NCBI GenBank assembly: GCA_004298435.1
Contig: SCSF01000144.1
Span: 1-32,500 of the forward strand
Length of the DNA stretch: 32,500 nucleotides
Source: Beijerinckiaceae bacterium
GTDB lineage: Bacteria; Pseudomonadota; Alphaproteobacteria; Rhizobiales; Beijerinckiaceae
Direction of reading: 5' to 3'
This document shows positions 1-12,353 of the stretch, one piece after another (the stretch's first letter is position 1; every line of letters begins with the position of its first letter). The notes under the pieces were generated by a model. It saw only the letters and a program-made list of their open reading frames with translations, was not told where the DNA came from and made no database searches. The position numbers and the translations under genes were made by a program.

Positions 1-1231
1 GGACGCCGAGCACACGGTCCGTCGTCGCATCGGCCAAAAATTTCACGAAGCCTTCGGTGGCGCGCATCGCGCGCGCGCGGCCATTGGCGCTGAACGGAAA
101 CTTGCCGACCTTGTAAGCGACGCCATTCGCTTTCAGCTCTTCTTCCGTCGCGCCGACGCTCGCAATCTCGGGGTTTGTATAGACGACATTCGGAATCACG
201 TCGTAATTCACATGGCCGTGCTGGCCTGCGAGAATTTCGGCGATTGCGATCCCCTCGTCCTCCGCCTTATGCGCCAGCATCGGCCCGCGCACGACATCGC
301 CGATGGCATAAATGCCGGGAACATTCGTCGCAAAATTCGCGTCTATCACGACGCGGCCGCGATCCAGCGCGACGCCAACCGCTTCGAGATCCAGACCTTT
401 CGTGTAAGGCCGCCGACCGATTGCGACGAGCACGACATCGGCATCAAGCACTGTCGACTTGCCGCCCGCCGCGGGCTCGATCGATACTTTGAGGCCGGAC
501 TCAAGCTTCTCGACCGCAGCAACCTTGTGGCCGAGGATGAATTTGATCCCCTGCTTTTCGAGCATGCGCTGCGCCAGCCTTGCGGTTTCGCTATCCATCC
601 CCGTCAGAACGCTGTCCAGAAATTCGACGACGGTGACTTCTGCACCGAGGCGGCGCCAGACAGAGCCAAGTTCCAGACCGATGACGCCTGCGCCGACGAC
701 AAGCAATCGCCCCGGCACCGTGTCGAGTTCGAGCGCGCCGGTCGAAGACACGATCTGCGTCTCATCAATTGCAACACCGGGCAATGGCGCGACATCAGAG
801 CCAGTGGCGATGACGATGGCTTTCGTCTCGACCGTCTGTTTCGTCCCGTCGGCGCGCGTCACCTCGACCTTACCCGGCGCGGTGATGGTGCCGTGCCCGA
901 TAAAGGCATCGATCTTGTTCTTCTTGAGCAGAAAGCCGACGCCGTTCACATTGGCGGACACCGTGTCCTTCTTGTGCTTCATCATCGCGGCGAGATCGAG
1001 CTTCGGCTTGCCGACGATGACGCCGAAGGCGGGAAGCTCATAGGCTGCCTCGGTGAATTTCTCCGAGGCATGCAGAAGCGCCTTGGAAGGAATGCAGCCG
1101 ACGTTGAGGCAGGTGCCGCCGAAGGTCTTCTCCTTTTCGACAACGGCAACCTTCAGTCCCAGTTGCGCGGCGCGGATGGCGCAGACATAACCGCCGGGGC
1201 CAGTGCCGACGACTGTGAGGTCGTAGGTCAT
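1..1231 (-). CDS. lpdA: Dihydrolipoyl dehydrogenase (E3), 3' end truncated by window edge
   Basis: Manual minus-strand translation from ATG at 1231: MTYDLTVVGTGPGGYVCAIRAAQLGLKVAVVEKEKTFGGTCLNVGCIPSKALLHASE..., with FAD motif GxGxxG and redox motif GGTCLNVGCIPSK; follows sucB. Confidence 0.96.
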   Translation of the reverse strand, partial: MTYDLTVVGTGPGGYVCAIRAAQLGLKVAVVEKEKTFGGTCLNVGCIPSKALLHASEKFTEAAYELPAFGVIVGKPKLDLAAMMKHKKDTVSANVNGVGFLLKKNKIDAFIGHGTITAPGKVEVTRADGTKQTVETKAIVIATGSDVAPLPGVAIDETQIVSSTGALELDTVPGRLLVVGAGVIGLELGSVWRRLGAEVTVVEFLDSVLTGMDSETARLAQRMLEKQGIKFILGHKVAAVEKLESGLKVSIEPAAGGKSTVLDADVVLVAIGRRPYTKGLDLEAVGVALDRGRVVIDANFATNVPGIYAIGDVVRGPMLAHKAEDEGIAIAEILAGQHGHVNYDVIPNVVYTNPEIASVGATEEELKANGVAYKVGKFPFSANGRARAMRATEGFVKFLADATTDRVLGV

Positions 1232-1239
1232 CGCACCCC

Positions 1240-2442
1240 TCACAAATCCAACACCAGCCGCGCGGGATCCTCAAGCGCTTCCTTGACGCGCACAAGGAAC
1301 GTCACCGCTTCCCTGCCATCTACGATCCGATGATCATAGGTGAGCGCGAGATACATCATCGGCCGGATCTCGATCCTGCCGTCGATCGCCATAGGCCGAT
1401 CCTGAATTTTGTGCATGCCGAGAATGCCGGACTGCGGCGCGTTGAGAATCGGCGTCGACATCAGCGAACCATAGATGCCGCCATTGGTGATGGTGAATGT
1501 GCCGCCCTGCAAATCGTCGATTGTAAGCGCGCCCTCGCGCGCGCGCCGGCCGAGATCGGCGATCTTCTTTTCGATCGCAGCGATGCCGAGCTGGTCGCAA
1601 TCACGCACCACCGGCACGACGAGGCCCTTGTTCGTGCCGACGGCAATGCCGAGGTGATAATAATTCTTGTAGACGAGATCCGTGCCGTCGATCTCGGCAT
1701 TGACCGCCGGAATTTCCTTCAGGGCGCCGACGCAGGCTTTGACGAAAAAGCCCATGAAGCCGAGCTTTGTCCCGTACTTCTTCTCGAAGACATCCTTGTA
1801 GCGCGCGCGCAATGCCATGATCTCGGTCATATCGACCTCGTTCATGGTCGTCAGCATGGCGGCGATGGCCTGCGCGTCCTTCAGGCGCTTTGCGATCGTC
1901 TGACGGAGTTTCGTCATCCGCACGCGTTCTTCCCGCACGGCATCCGGGGGAGACGAAGGAGCGCGGAACTGGATCGCTGGCGGCTGCGGTGCGGGTTGAG
2001 CCGTCTGTTCGGCGGCAAAAGCGAGGACATCGCCCTTGAGCACCTGCCCCTGCTTGCCGGAGCCAGCAACTGCGGCGGGATTGATCTTCTGATCGGCGGC
2101 TATTTTGGCGGCGGCGGGCGATGGCGGCCGCGCGATGGGCTTTTCTGCGGCAGGCGCGGGCGCGGCTGGAGCCGCAGCGGCTTTCGCTGGCCGCTCCGGC
2201 GCTGCCCCTTCGGTGATGGTCCCCAGCAACGCATCCGGCGCGACTGTTTCGCCCGTTTTGACGGTGACCTCGGAGAGCACTCCAGAAGCCCGCGCATTGA
2301 CCTCGAGCGTTACCTTGTCGGTTTCGAGTTCAACGATCGGTTCATCCAGTACGACGGCTTCGCCCGCCTTCTTGAACCATTTCCCGACCGTCGCCTCGCT
2401 CACCGATTCGCCGAGTGGGGGGACGCGAATTTCAACCGTCAT
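1240..2442 (-). CDS. sucB: 2-oxoglutarate dehydrogenase E2, dihydrolipoyllysine succinyltransferase
   Basis: [41 protein letters not shown] (lipoyl domain), catalytic [17 protein letters not shown]. Start trimmed from the ORF-track start (2721) to the lipoyl-domain ATG. Confidence 0.96.
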   Translation of the reverse strand: MTVEIRVPPLGESVSEATVGKWFKKAGEAVVLDEPIVELETDKVTLEVNARASGVLSEVTVKTGETVAPDALLGTITEGAAPERPAKAAAAPAAPAPAAEKPIARPPSPAAAKIAADQKINPAAVAGSGKQGQVLKGDVLAFAAEQTAQPAPQPPAIQFRAPSSPPDAVREERVRMTKLRQTIAKRLKDAQAIAAMLTTMNEVDMTEIMALRARYKDVFEKKYGTKLGFMGFFVKACVGALKEIPAVNAEIDGTDLVYKNYYHLGIAVGTNKGLVVPVVRDCDQLGIAAIEKKIADLGRRAREGALTIDDLQGGTFTITNGGIYGSLMSTPILNAPQSGILGMHKIQDRPMAIDGRIEIRPMMYLALTYDHRIVDGREAVTFLVRVKEALEDPARLVLDL

Positions 2443-2522
2443 GGGAACTCCCGTTAGAGCCATTCTGGCAGCGTTCTCCTCCTCCCGCCGGGAGAAGGCT
2501 GATTCCATCAGTTCTAACAGGA

Positions 2523-5500
2523 TCAGACCGCGAAAGCTTCGTCCAGAAGCGTCCTGAGCTGCGCCTGATGCTTCGGCAACAGACCTGTCGCCGTCGCCGC
2601 AGATGCCGGCCGCCCGACATAACGGGCGCGTCTGCCCTTGCCGACGACCTGGTTCAGCACCCATTCGAGATAAGGCTCGGCAAAGCTCCAGGCACCCATG
2701 TTCTTCGGCTCTTCCTGACACCAGACGACCTCGGCCCCCTTGAAGCGTGAGAGCCTCGTGACCAGCGCCTTCAGCGGAAACGGGTAGAGCTGCTCGATCC
2801 GCAGAAGATAAACATCATCGCTGCCGCGCTTCTCGCGCTCTTCCAGAAGATCGTAATAGACGCGCCCTGAGCAGAGGATCACGCGGCGGATCTTGTCATC
2901 GCTCGCGAGCTTGATCGTATCGGCCGTTGCGGTTTCCGCATCATCGGCAAGGATCCGGTGAAACGTCGTATCGGGTCCCATATCGGCGAGGCGCGACACG
3001 ACGCGCTTGTGACGCAGCAGCGACTTCGGCGCCATGAGGATGAGCGGCTTGCGGATGTCACGTTTCAACTGGCGCCGCAGAATATGGAAGTAGTTGGCGG
3101 GCGTCGTGCAATTCGCGACCTGCATATTGTCTTCGCCGCAGAGCTGCAAATAGCGCTCAAGCCGCGCCGAGGAATGTTCCGGCCCCTGCCCCTCGTAGCC
3201 ATGCGGCAGCAGGCAGACGAGGCCGGACATGCGCAGCCATTTGCGCTCGCTCGATGAGATGAACTGGTCGATGATGACCTGCGCGCCATTGGCGAAATCG
3301 CCGAACTGCGCCTCCCAGACCGTCAGCGCGTTCGGCTCGGCGAGAGAATAGCCATATTCGAAGCCGAGCACCGCCTCTTCCGAGAGCATGGAATTGATGA
3401 CCTCGTAGCGCACCTGACCGTCGCGGAGATGGTTGAGCGGCACATAGCGCGCCTCCGTCTCCTGATCGATCAGCACGCTGTGGCGCGAAGAAAATGTGCC
3501 GCGCTCGCTGTCCTGACCGGAGAGGCGCACGGGATGGCCCTCATCGATCAGTGTCGCGAAGGCGAGCGCTTCCGCCATCGCCCAGTCGATGCCCGCGCCG
3601 GATTCGATCATCGTCTTGCGATTGTCGAGGAACCGCTGAATCGTTTTGTGCAGGTGGAAGCCTTCCGGCACCTGCGTAAGCCGCGACCCGAGCCCGGCAA
3701 GCTTCTCCGTTTCAATCCCGGTGCGGCCCCTGCGGGCATCGTCGGCGGTGTCGGAAGCTTTCAGGCCGGCCCAGCGCCCGTCCAGCCAGTCGGCCTTGTT
3801 CGGCTTGTAGGAAAGGCACGCCTCATATTCGGCATCCAGCCGCTGGCGCCAGTCGCCCATCAGCTTTTCGACTTCGCCGCCAGTGACGACGCCCTCAGCA
3901 ATCAGCTTGTCCTTGTAGATCTCGAGCGTCGTCGGATGCGATCGGATCTTCTTGTACATCAATGGCTGGGTGAAGCTCGGCTCGTCGCCTTCGTTATGGC
4001 CGTGGCGGCGATAGCAGAACATGTCGATGACGACCGGCTTGTGGAACATCTGCCGGAATTCGACCGCGATCTTCGCCGCGTACACCACCGCTTCAGGGTC
4101 GTCGCCGTTCACATGGATAATCGGCGCCTCGATCATCTTCGCCGAATCGGACGGATAGGGCGAAGACCGCGAATAGCGCGGAGAGGTGGTGAACCCGATC
4201 TGGTTATTGATGATGAAATGGATCGAGCCGCCCGTGCGATGGCCCTTGAGCCCCGAGAGGCCGAAGCATTCGGCGATCACGCCCTGCCCGGCAAAGGCGG
4301 CGTCGCCGTGAATCAGGAGGGGCAGAATCTGGCTGCGATCGACCCTGTCATTTCTCTGGTCCTGCTTCGCGCGCACTTTTCCGAGCACAACGGGATCGAC
4401 GATCTCAAGATGCGAAGGATTGGCGGTCAGCGACAGATGCACCTGGTTATTGTCGAAGTCGCGGTCCGACGATGCGCCGAGATGATATTTGACGTCGCCT
4501 GAACCTTCGACATCCTCGGGAGTGAATGAGCCGCCCTTGAATTCGTGGAAAATCGCGCGATGCGGCTTGCCCATCACCTGGCTCAACACATTGAGCCGGC
4601 CGCGATGCGCCATCCCGAGAACGATCTCGGCCACGCCAAGTGCGCCGCCGCGTTTGATGATCTGCTCCAGCGCCGGCACCATGGATTCGCCGCCGTCGAG
4701 GCCAAACCGCTTGGTGCCCGTGTAGCGGAGATCAAGAAACTTTTCGAAGCCTTCGGCCTCGACGAGCTTGTTCAGGATTGCCCGCTTGCCCTCGCGGGTG
4801 AAGCTGATGTGCTTGCCCGGCCCTTCGATGCGGGCCTGGAACCAGGATTTCTCGGCCGGATCGGAAATGTGCATGAATTCGAAGCCGATCGTCCCGCAAT
4901 AGGTGCGGCGAAGCAGCGGCAGCATCTCGCCGATCGTCGCGAATTCGAGACCGAGCACCCCGTCGATGAAGATCCTGCGATTGTAGTCGCCCTCGGAAAA
5001 CCCATAGCTGGAAGGATGCAGCTCCTCATGGTCCTTCGGCGCGGCGAGGCCGAGCGGATCAAGGTTGGCATGCAAATGGCCGCGCATTCGATAAGCGCGG
5101 ATCATCATAATCGCGCGCACCGAGTCCCGCGTCGCGCGTTGCAAATCGGCGGCGGAGACTGCATCGCCGCGTTCCGCCGCCCTCGCTTTCAGCTTGTCGC
5201 CAACGCCCTTTTCAAGGCCGCTCCAGTCGCCATCGAGCGCCGAGACCAATTCGCCATCGGCGACGATCGGCCAACCCGGCTGTTTCCACGCGGGGCCATC
5301 GGCATTTTTTTGAATGGCCGCAGGATCGTCGCTGAGGCCGGCGAAGAAATCGTGCCATTCGGCATCGACAGCGCCGGGGTCGCGCAGATAGCGCGCATGC
5401 AGTTGCTCGACATATTGCGCATTGCCGCCGTAGAGAAATGAGGTCGCGTCAAACGCCTTGTTCGCGGTTGATCGCGCGGCCATCGAGCCTGAACCGTTGG

Positions 5501-5528
5501 CCCCGTTCTGCTCACCCTGACGTGCCAT
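2523..5528 (-). CDS. sucA: 2-oxoglutarate dehydrogenase E1 component
   Basis: About 1000 aa with [77 protein letters not shown]. Start placed at MARQGEQ (ATG at 5528). Confidence 0.97.
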   Translation of the reverse strand: MARQGEQNGANGSGSMAARSTANKAFDATSFLYGGNAQYVEQLHARYLRDPGAVDAEWHDFFAGLSDDPAAIQKNADGPAWKQPGWPIVADGELVSALDGDWSGLEKGVGDKLKARAAERGDAVSAADLQRATRDSVRAIMMIRAYRMRGHLHANLDPLGLAAPKDHEELHPSSYGFSEGDYNRRIFIDGVLGLEFATIGEMLPLLRRTYCGTIGFEFMHISDPAEKSWFQARIEGPGKHISFTREGKRAILNKLVEAEGFEKFLDLRYTGTKRFGLDGGESMVPALEQIIKRGGALGVAEIVLGMAHRGRLNVLSQVMGKPHRAIFHEFKGGSFTPEDVEGSGDVKYHLGASSDRDFDNNQVHLSLTANPSHLEIVDPVVLGKVRAKQDQRNDRVDRSQILPLLIHGDAAFAGQGVIAECFGLSGLKGHRTGGSIHFIINNQIGFTTSPRYSRSSPYPSDSAKMIEAPIIHVNGDDPEAVVYAAKIAVEFRQMFHKPVVIDMFCYRRHGHNEGDEPSFTQPLMYKKIRSHPTTLEIYKDKLIAEGVVTGGEVEKLMGDWRQRLDAEYEACLSYKPNKADWLDGRWAGLKASDTADDARRGRTGIETEKLAGLGSRLTQVPEGFHLHKTIQRFLDNRKTMIESGAGIDWAMAEALAFATLIDEGHPVRLSGQDSERGTFSSRHSVLIDQETEARYVPLNHLRDGQVRYEVINSMLSEEAVLGFEYGYSLAEPNALTVWEAQFGDFANGAQVIIDQFISSSERKWLRMSGLVCLLPHGYEGQGPEHSSARLERYLQLCGEDNMQVANCTTPANYFHILRRQLKRDIRKPLILMAPKSLLRHKRVVSRLADMGPDTTFHRILADDAETATADTIKLASDDKIRRVILCSGRVYYDLLEEREKRGSDDVYLLRIEQLYPFPLKALVTRLSRFKGAEVVWCQEEPKNMGAWSFAEPYLEWVLNQVVGKGRRARYVGRPASAATATGLLPKHQAQLRTLLDEAFAV

Positions 5529-5689
5529 GATCGTCCTTTGAGCTGGACCCGCGGGCTGGCGCTCACGCAAGTCTCATCACGCTGTAGATCGCCCCCGAAT
5601 CGGCCCTCCGCGGCCGATTGTCACCCGCACAGATATAGTGCGTCGCGCAAAAAAGTGGATCCCGGCTTTTGACATAAGCGCCATTCCGG

Positions 5690-5727
5690 AAAAAAAATGC
5701 GCCCAGGCAGATTTGCCTGGGCGCATT
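5690..5727 (-). terminator. Rho-independent terminator downstream of sucD on the minus strand
   Basis: Perfect 14-bp stem aatgcgcccaggca/tgcctgggcgcatt (5696-5709 / 5714-5727) with 4-nt loop; on the minus strand it is followed by an 8-nt T run. Confidence 0.9.
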
Positions 5728-5812
5728 ATCACAGAGATTGTATTGACGCTTTCCGAACGCGAAATCATGCGTGCGGAAAATGCGTATCATGCACGGATTG
5801 AATGGTCCGCCG

Positions 5813-6697
<885 letters not shown>

Positions 6698-6705
6698 CGT
6701 GAAAC

Positions 6706-7902
<1,197 letters not shown>

Positions 7903-7932
7903 ATGATTCCTCACACATGATTTTGCTCCGTC

Positions 7933-8934
<1,002 letters not shown>

Positions 8935-9304
8935 TTACACCAATTACCCGCCGTGGTATATGGTATAATCGAATGTTTTGCGGGTTGATGCAGCTTTTGC
9001 CCAAGTTGGTTGCTAGGCGAACCAGAGTTAGCATGATCAGGCTGAAGGGCGGAAGTGCGGCGGGAGACAGAACCCGAAATGCAACAACTACATAATTTCA
9101 AATAGTTACGACTGCACACCAAAGATGGCGGGGTGCAGCCGGCGCTATATAAAAGGTTATAAGGGTCTGGTCAGTTCCGTTGTGGGGGAGCTTGCAGCCC
9201 GGCCAGGCAAGCCGGCTCACGAGCGGACGCACCCTGAAAACGAGGCCGCATCAGGCCCATAGCACCCGGCAGCCCCTCCCCCGTTCGGCAGAAGGCAAGG
9301 CGTG

Positions 9305-9460
9305 TTCCCTCTCCCCATAAGCGAAGCGGTGGGGAGAGGGTTAGGGTGAGGGGCCGGGTGATTGGCCCCACCCTTTGAATGGATTTTACGCCGGCGAATG
9401 ACGATAGAGACTCGGGCAAGCCCCCCGGCCCCTCACCTTACCTCTCCCCGTGAGCGGGGC
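9305..9460. repeat. Palindromic intergenic repeat; two inverted partial copies of a ccctctcccc-type element
   Basis: ttccctctccccataagcgaagcggtggggagagggttagggtgagggg (9305-9353), with an inverted partial copy ggcccctcaccttacctctccccgtgagcgggg (9427-9460). Confidence 0.7.
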
Positions 9461-9673
9461 TATCGGATTCACACTTCTCAGTCGAGGAAGAATATCCTCA
9501 TAAAAACAAATATTTATATGTTTTACCCGCGGTGCCTGCGGAGAGGATGCTGAGGGATGTGGGTGTCTGTAATTGCTCAATTTTTTCCGGCCATGCTTGC
9601 CTGAGGATCGAGATGTGTGAATGTCGTAGGTGAGCGGGGAGAGGGGTGGCCAGCATCGGTCCCAGGTGCCGTG

Positions 9674-11140
9674 TCAGGTCTCGACGAGGCCGGTCGTCGC
9701 GCCAGAGCCCAGCGACGCAACCGAGCCATGCGGAAGGGCGAGATAGGCGGCTGAGCGCATTTCCGTAAGCCGCGAGGCGGTGCGGCCGAATTCGAACGCT
9801 TCGCGCCCCGTCGTGGCGAGGTAAAGCGCATCCGGCTCCGCCGCCGCCGAAGCAATCAGCTTCACATGCTGATCGTAAAGCGCGTCGATCAGCAGAATGA
9901 AGCGCTTTGCAACATTGCGCTCCTCGGCGCGAATGATCGGAATGGCATCGACAATAACTGTGTGGAAATTTTCGGCGATCGTCAGAAAGTCGCGCGGGCC
10001 GAGCGGCGCATTGCAGAGATCCTTGAAATCAAACCGCGCGACGTGCGCTTTCGCTTGCGGTACGTCAACCTTGTGGCCAAGCACATCAAGCGTCATGGGC
10101 GCGGCTTTGTTCACACCAGTCAAAGCCGCAAAAGCCCGCGTCAGCGCCATATCGGCTTTTGCATCAGCGGGCATGAGATAAACCGCCTCGCCCTTCAACT
10201 TCTCCAATCGGAAGTCCGTCCGTGCGGCGAGGTTCAACACCTGCATCTTCTGCCGCAGAACATCGACGAAGGGCAGGAACAGAGCCCTGTTGAGGCCGTC
10301 CTTGTAAAGCTCCTCCGGTTCGACGTTCGATGTCGCTACGACAACGACTCCACGCTCGAACAGATTCTCGAAAAGCCGCCCGAGGATCATCGCATCGGCA
10401 ATGTCGGTGACGGTGAATTCGTCAAGGCAGATAAGCCAGGCTTCATCGGCGATCGCGTCGGCAACTCTCGGAAGCGGATCGTCACCCTTCAGCAAGCCTT
10501 GTTTCATTTGCTGGCGAATGGCGAAAATGCGGGCGTGGACATCGGCCATGAAGGCATGGAAGTGCATGCGCCGTTTGTGCGGCTGCCGCGTCTCCTCAAA
10601 GAAGAGATCCATCAGCATGGTTTTGCCACGACCGACCGAACCCCAGATGTAAATGCCTTTCGGCGCAACAGGAGCCTGACGTCCGCCAAACAGCCTGCCA
10701 AGCGCCGCCGCCTTGCGCGCCGGACGATAGGAGGCGAGCACTGCACCAAGCTCATCGAGCGTTTGCAACGCTTCTTCCTGCGCCGGATCGCATTCGATCT
10801 GTCCATGCGCAACGCGCTCAAGATAACGCACACGAAGCGCCTCCGGCGCATGCTCGCCCGGTTCGGCACCGGACTTGCGAATCGCGCCGCGAACGCCGTC
10901 GCCACGAACGTGGGCGAGACGCGAGACAAGCCAGGAAACGGGCGCGCGCGTTTCTTCAACCGCATCCGCTATGGCAGCGGCGCCGAAGCCCACGGCTTCG
11001 TCCTTGTGCTCCGGCTTAATGTAATCGCGCGCGTAAGCAAAACGCCGCGCACGCGAAGCCTCATCCTTGCGCAAAGCGCCAGCTTCGTTTGAACGATGCA
11101 AATCCGATGTTTGGTTCAGTTCGACTGGCATGGTTCGCAT
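9674..11140 (-). CDS. zapE: Cell division protein ZapE / AFG1-like ATPase
   Basis: PKGIYIWGSVGRGKTMLMDLFFEE (Walker A), MHFHAFMADVHARI, LICLDEFTVTDIADAMILGRLFE, VVVVATSNVEPEELYKDGLNR. The true start may be internal; the N-terminal ~75 aa are not typical. Confidence 0.92.
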   Translation of the reverse strand: MRTMPVELNQTSDLHRSNEAGALRKDEASRARRFAYARDYIKPEHKDEAVGFGAAAIADAVEETRAPVSWLVSRLAHVRGDGVRGAIRKSGAEPGEHAPEALRVRYLERVAHGQIECDPAQEEALQTLDELGAVLASYRPARKAAALGRLFGGRQAPVAPKGIYIWGSVGRGKTMLMDLFFEETRQPHKRRMHFHAFMADVHARIFAIRQQMKQGLLKGDDPLPRVADAIADEAWLICLDEFTVTDIADAMILGRLFENLFERGVVVVATSNVEPEELYKDGLNRALFLPFVDVLRQKMQVLNLAARTDFRLEKLKGEAVYLMPADAKADMALTRAFAALTGVNKAAPMTLDVLGHKVDVPQAKAHVARFDFKDLCNAPLGPRDFLTIAENFHTVIVDAIPIIRAEERNVAKRFILLIDALYDQHVKLIASAAAEPDALYLATTGREAFEFGRTASRLTEMRSAAYLALPHGSVASLGSGATTGLVET

Positions 11141-11161
11141 ATTTCGCTTGAGTCAGACATT

Positions 11162-11191
11162 CAACCGGATCAGTTGCAACCGGATCAGTTG
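11162..11191. repeat. Perfect 15-bp tandem duplication caaccggatcagttg x2
   Basis: Read directly at 11162-11176 and 11177-11191, just upstream of the zapE start. Confidence 0.85.
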
Positions 11192-11487
11192 AAAGTGCAC
11201 CGCTTGCAGATGAAAGCTGAAGAGTTCGTGAAACGTCCAGCTAATTTTTCTGAGGTTGAACTTGTTTTTTTTAATCGCAAGAAACGCTTGCTTGCATGCA
11301 CACAACACATGCGTTGGCATACAAACAAACATGCGTCTCGAAAGCGATTCTCGCTTGTCTGAACTGCGCGAGAAAAGGAACGTTCCGCGAGCGAATACTT
11401 GCGAAAGGCATATGCTGCGACGGAAACCTTCGACATCAGATGCACGCGCAAGCACTTTGCTCATCGGCAAACGCAAAAGCACGCATT

Positions 11488-11520
11488 GCGTTGGCATACC
11501 GGCGCTCGCTATGCCAACGC
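11488..11520. repeat. Inverted repeat/stem-loop immediately 3' of the luxR-type gene
   Basis: gcgttggcata (11488-11498) / tatgccaacgc (11510-11520), perfect 11-bp arms and 11-nt loop; a further direct copy of tgcgttggcatac lies at 11310-11322. Confidence 0.8.
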
Positions 11521-11525
11521 GGCTC

Positions 11526-12224
11526 TCACGCGAATGCTGCGCGCTCATGTCCCACACCGAAGCACTGCATGAAGGCGGCAATGGCCTGCGTGCGACGATC
11601 GCAGCCGAGCTTGTCGAGAATGGCCGAGACATGACTCTTGACCGTTCCCTCGGTCAGCCCAAGCTCCCACGCGATCTGCTTGTTCAGAAGACCCCGCGTC
11701 ATCAGTTCGAGAATTTCGAACTGCCGGCTTGAGAGCCGCGACAACCGCGACGGCGTTCCCTGAGGCTGATCGTCCTGGCGAAAATGCGCGCGGCCTGCGG
11801 TGAGATCTTCAACAAGCGCAACGACCCTTTCCGGTTCGGCGTCAGGCGGAAGCAGGCCGGATATGCCGCGGCCCGACAGGAGCTTTGAAGCATCCTGCCC
11901 GACAGCGGCGACAAGCCCCACAGTCACGCCGCGGGCCTTCAGGGCCTGCAACTGCGGAGCGCCGCCAGGCCCTTCGAGCAGGGTCCATGCCTGCGTATCG
12001 AGAAGAATGACATCGCCGGGCATCGCCGCCGCAAGAGCGGCCCCGCCTTCGCTCAGGTTTGCAAATGCAACAACTTTGCTTTTGGAAAAGACAGACGATC
12101 CTCGCAGGGCTTCCACAAGGCCAAGTCGCATCAGGGGCACCGCATGAACGATGGCGATCGTCTGCCGAAGGGCGGAAACGCCCCGCAACACCTGCGCCTC
12201 AAGCGGAATCATCTGCGTCATCAT
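11526..12224 (-). CDS. LuxR-family DNA-binding response regulator (NarL/FixJ-type HTH, degenerate receiver)
   Basis: C-terminal HTH SRLSSRQFEILELMTRGLLNKQIAWELGLTEGTVKSHVSAILDKLGCDRRTQAI; N-terminal receiver-like fold. Confidence 0.88.
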   Translation of the reverse strand: MMTQMIPLEAQVLRGVSALRQTIAIVHAVPLMRLGLVEALRGSSVFSKSKVVAFANLSEGGAALAAAMPGDVILLDTQAWTLLEGPGGAPQLQALKARGVTVGLVAAVGQDASKLLSGRGISGLLPPDAEPERVVALVEDLTAGRAHFRQDDQPQGTPSRLSRLSSRQFEILELMTRGLLNKQIAWELGLTEGTVKSHVSAILDKLGCDRRTQAIAAFMQCFGVGHERAAFA

Positions 12225-12307
12225 CTGTTCCTTTCCGGGACAAAACCTCCTATGCCACGAAAAAGCCTAACGGACTCCGCGTTCTGAATCTTGTAAAAAA
12301 GGGATGT

Positions 12308-12338
12308 TTTGCAAATTGTTTGCATATTGCATTTGCAA
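12308..12338. promoter_or_regulatory. Candidate operator with repeated TTTGCA motifs upstream of the ScfR/RamB-like gene
   Basis: TTTGCAAA (12308-12315), TTTGCA (12319-12324), TTTGCAA (12332-12338), ending 16 nt before the ATG at 12354. Confidence 0.55.
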
Positions 12339-12353
12339 TGTTACAAGACTGCC

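Noticed and set aside
212-1333. 373-aa plus-strand ORF over the left edge
   Set aside because: Antisense to lpdA, which translates into a textbook dihydrolipoyl dehydrogenase; high-GC antisense ORF.
3429-5441. Long plus-strand ORFs (357 and 298 aa) opposite sucA
   Set aside because: Antisense shadows of sucA codon bias; no recognisable domains.
9030-9160. Possible tRNA remnant or attachment site near the mdh upstream gap
   Set aside because: No cloverleaf or T-arm consensus could be assembled and no integrase gene is in the window.
9866-11092. 408-aa plus-strand ORF opposite zapE
   Set aside because: Antisense to a clear AAA+ ATPase; no domain features.
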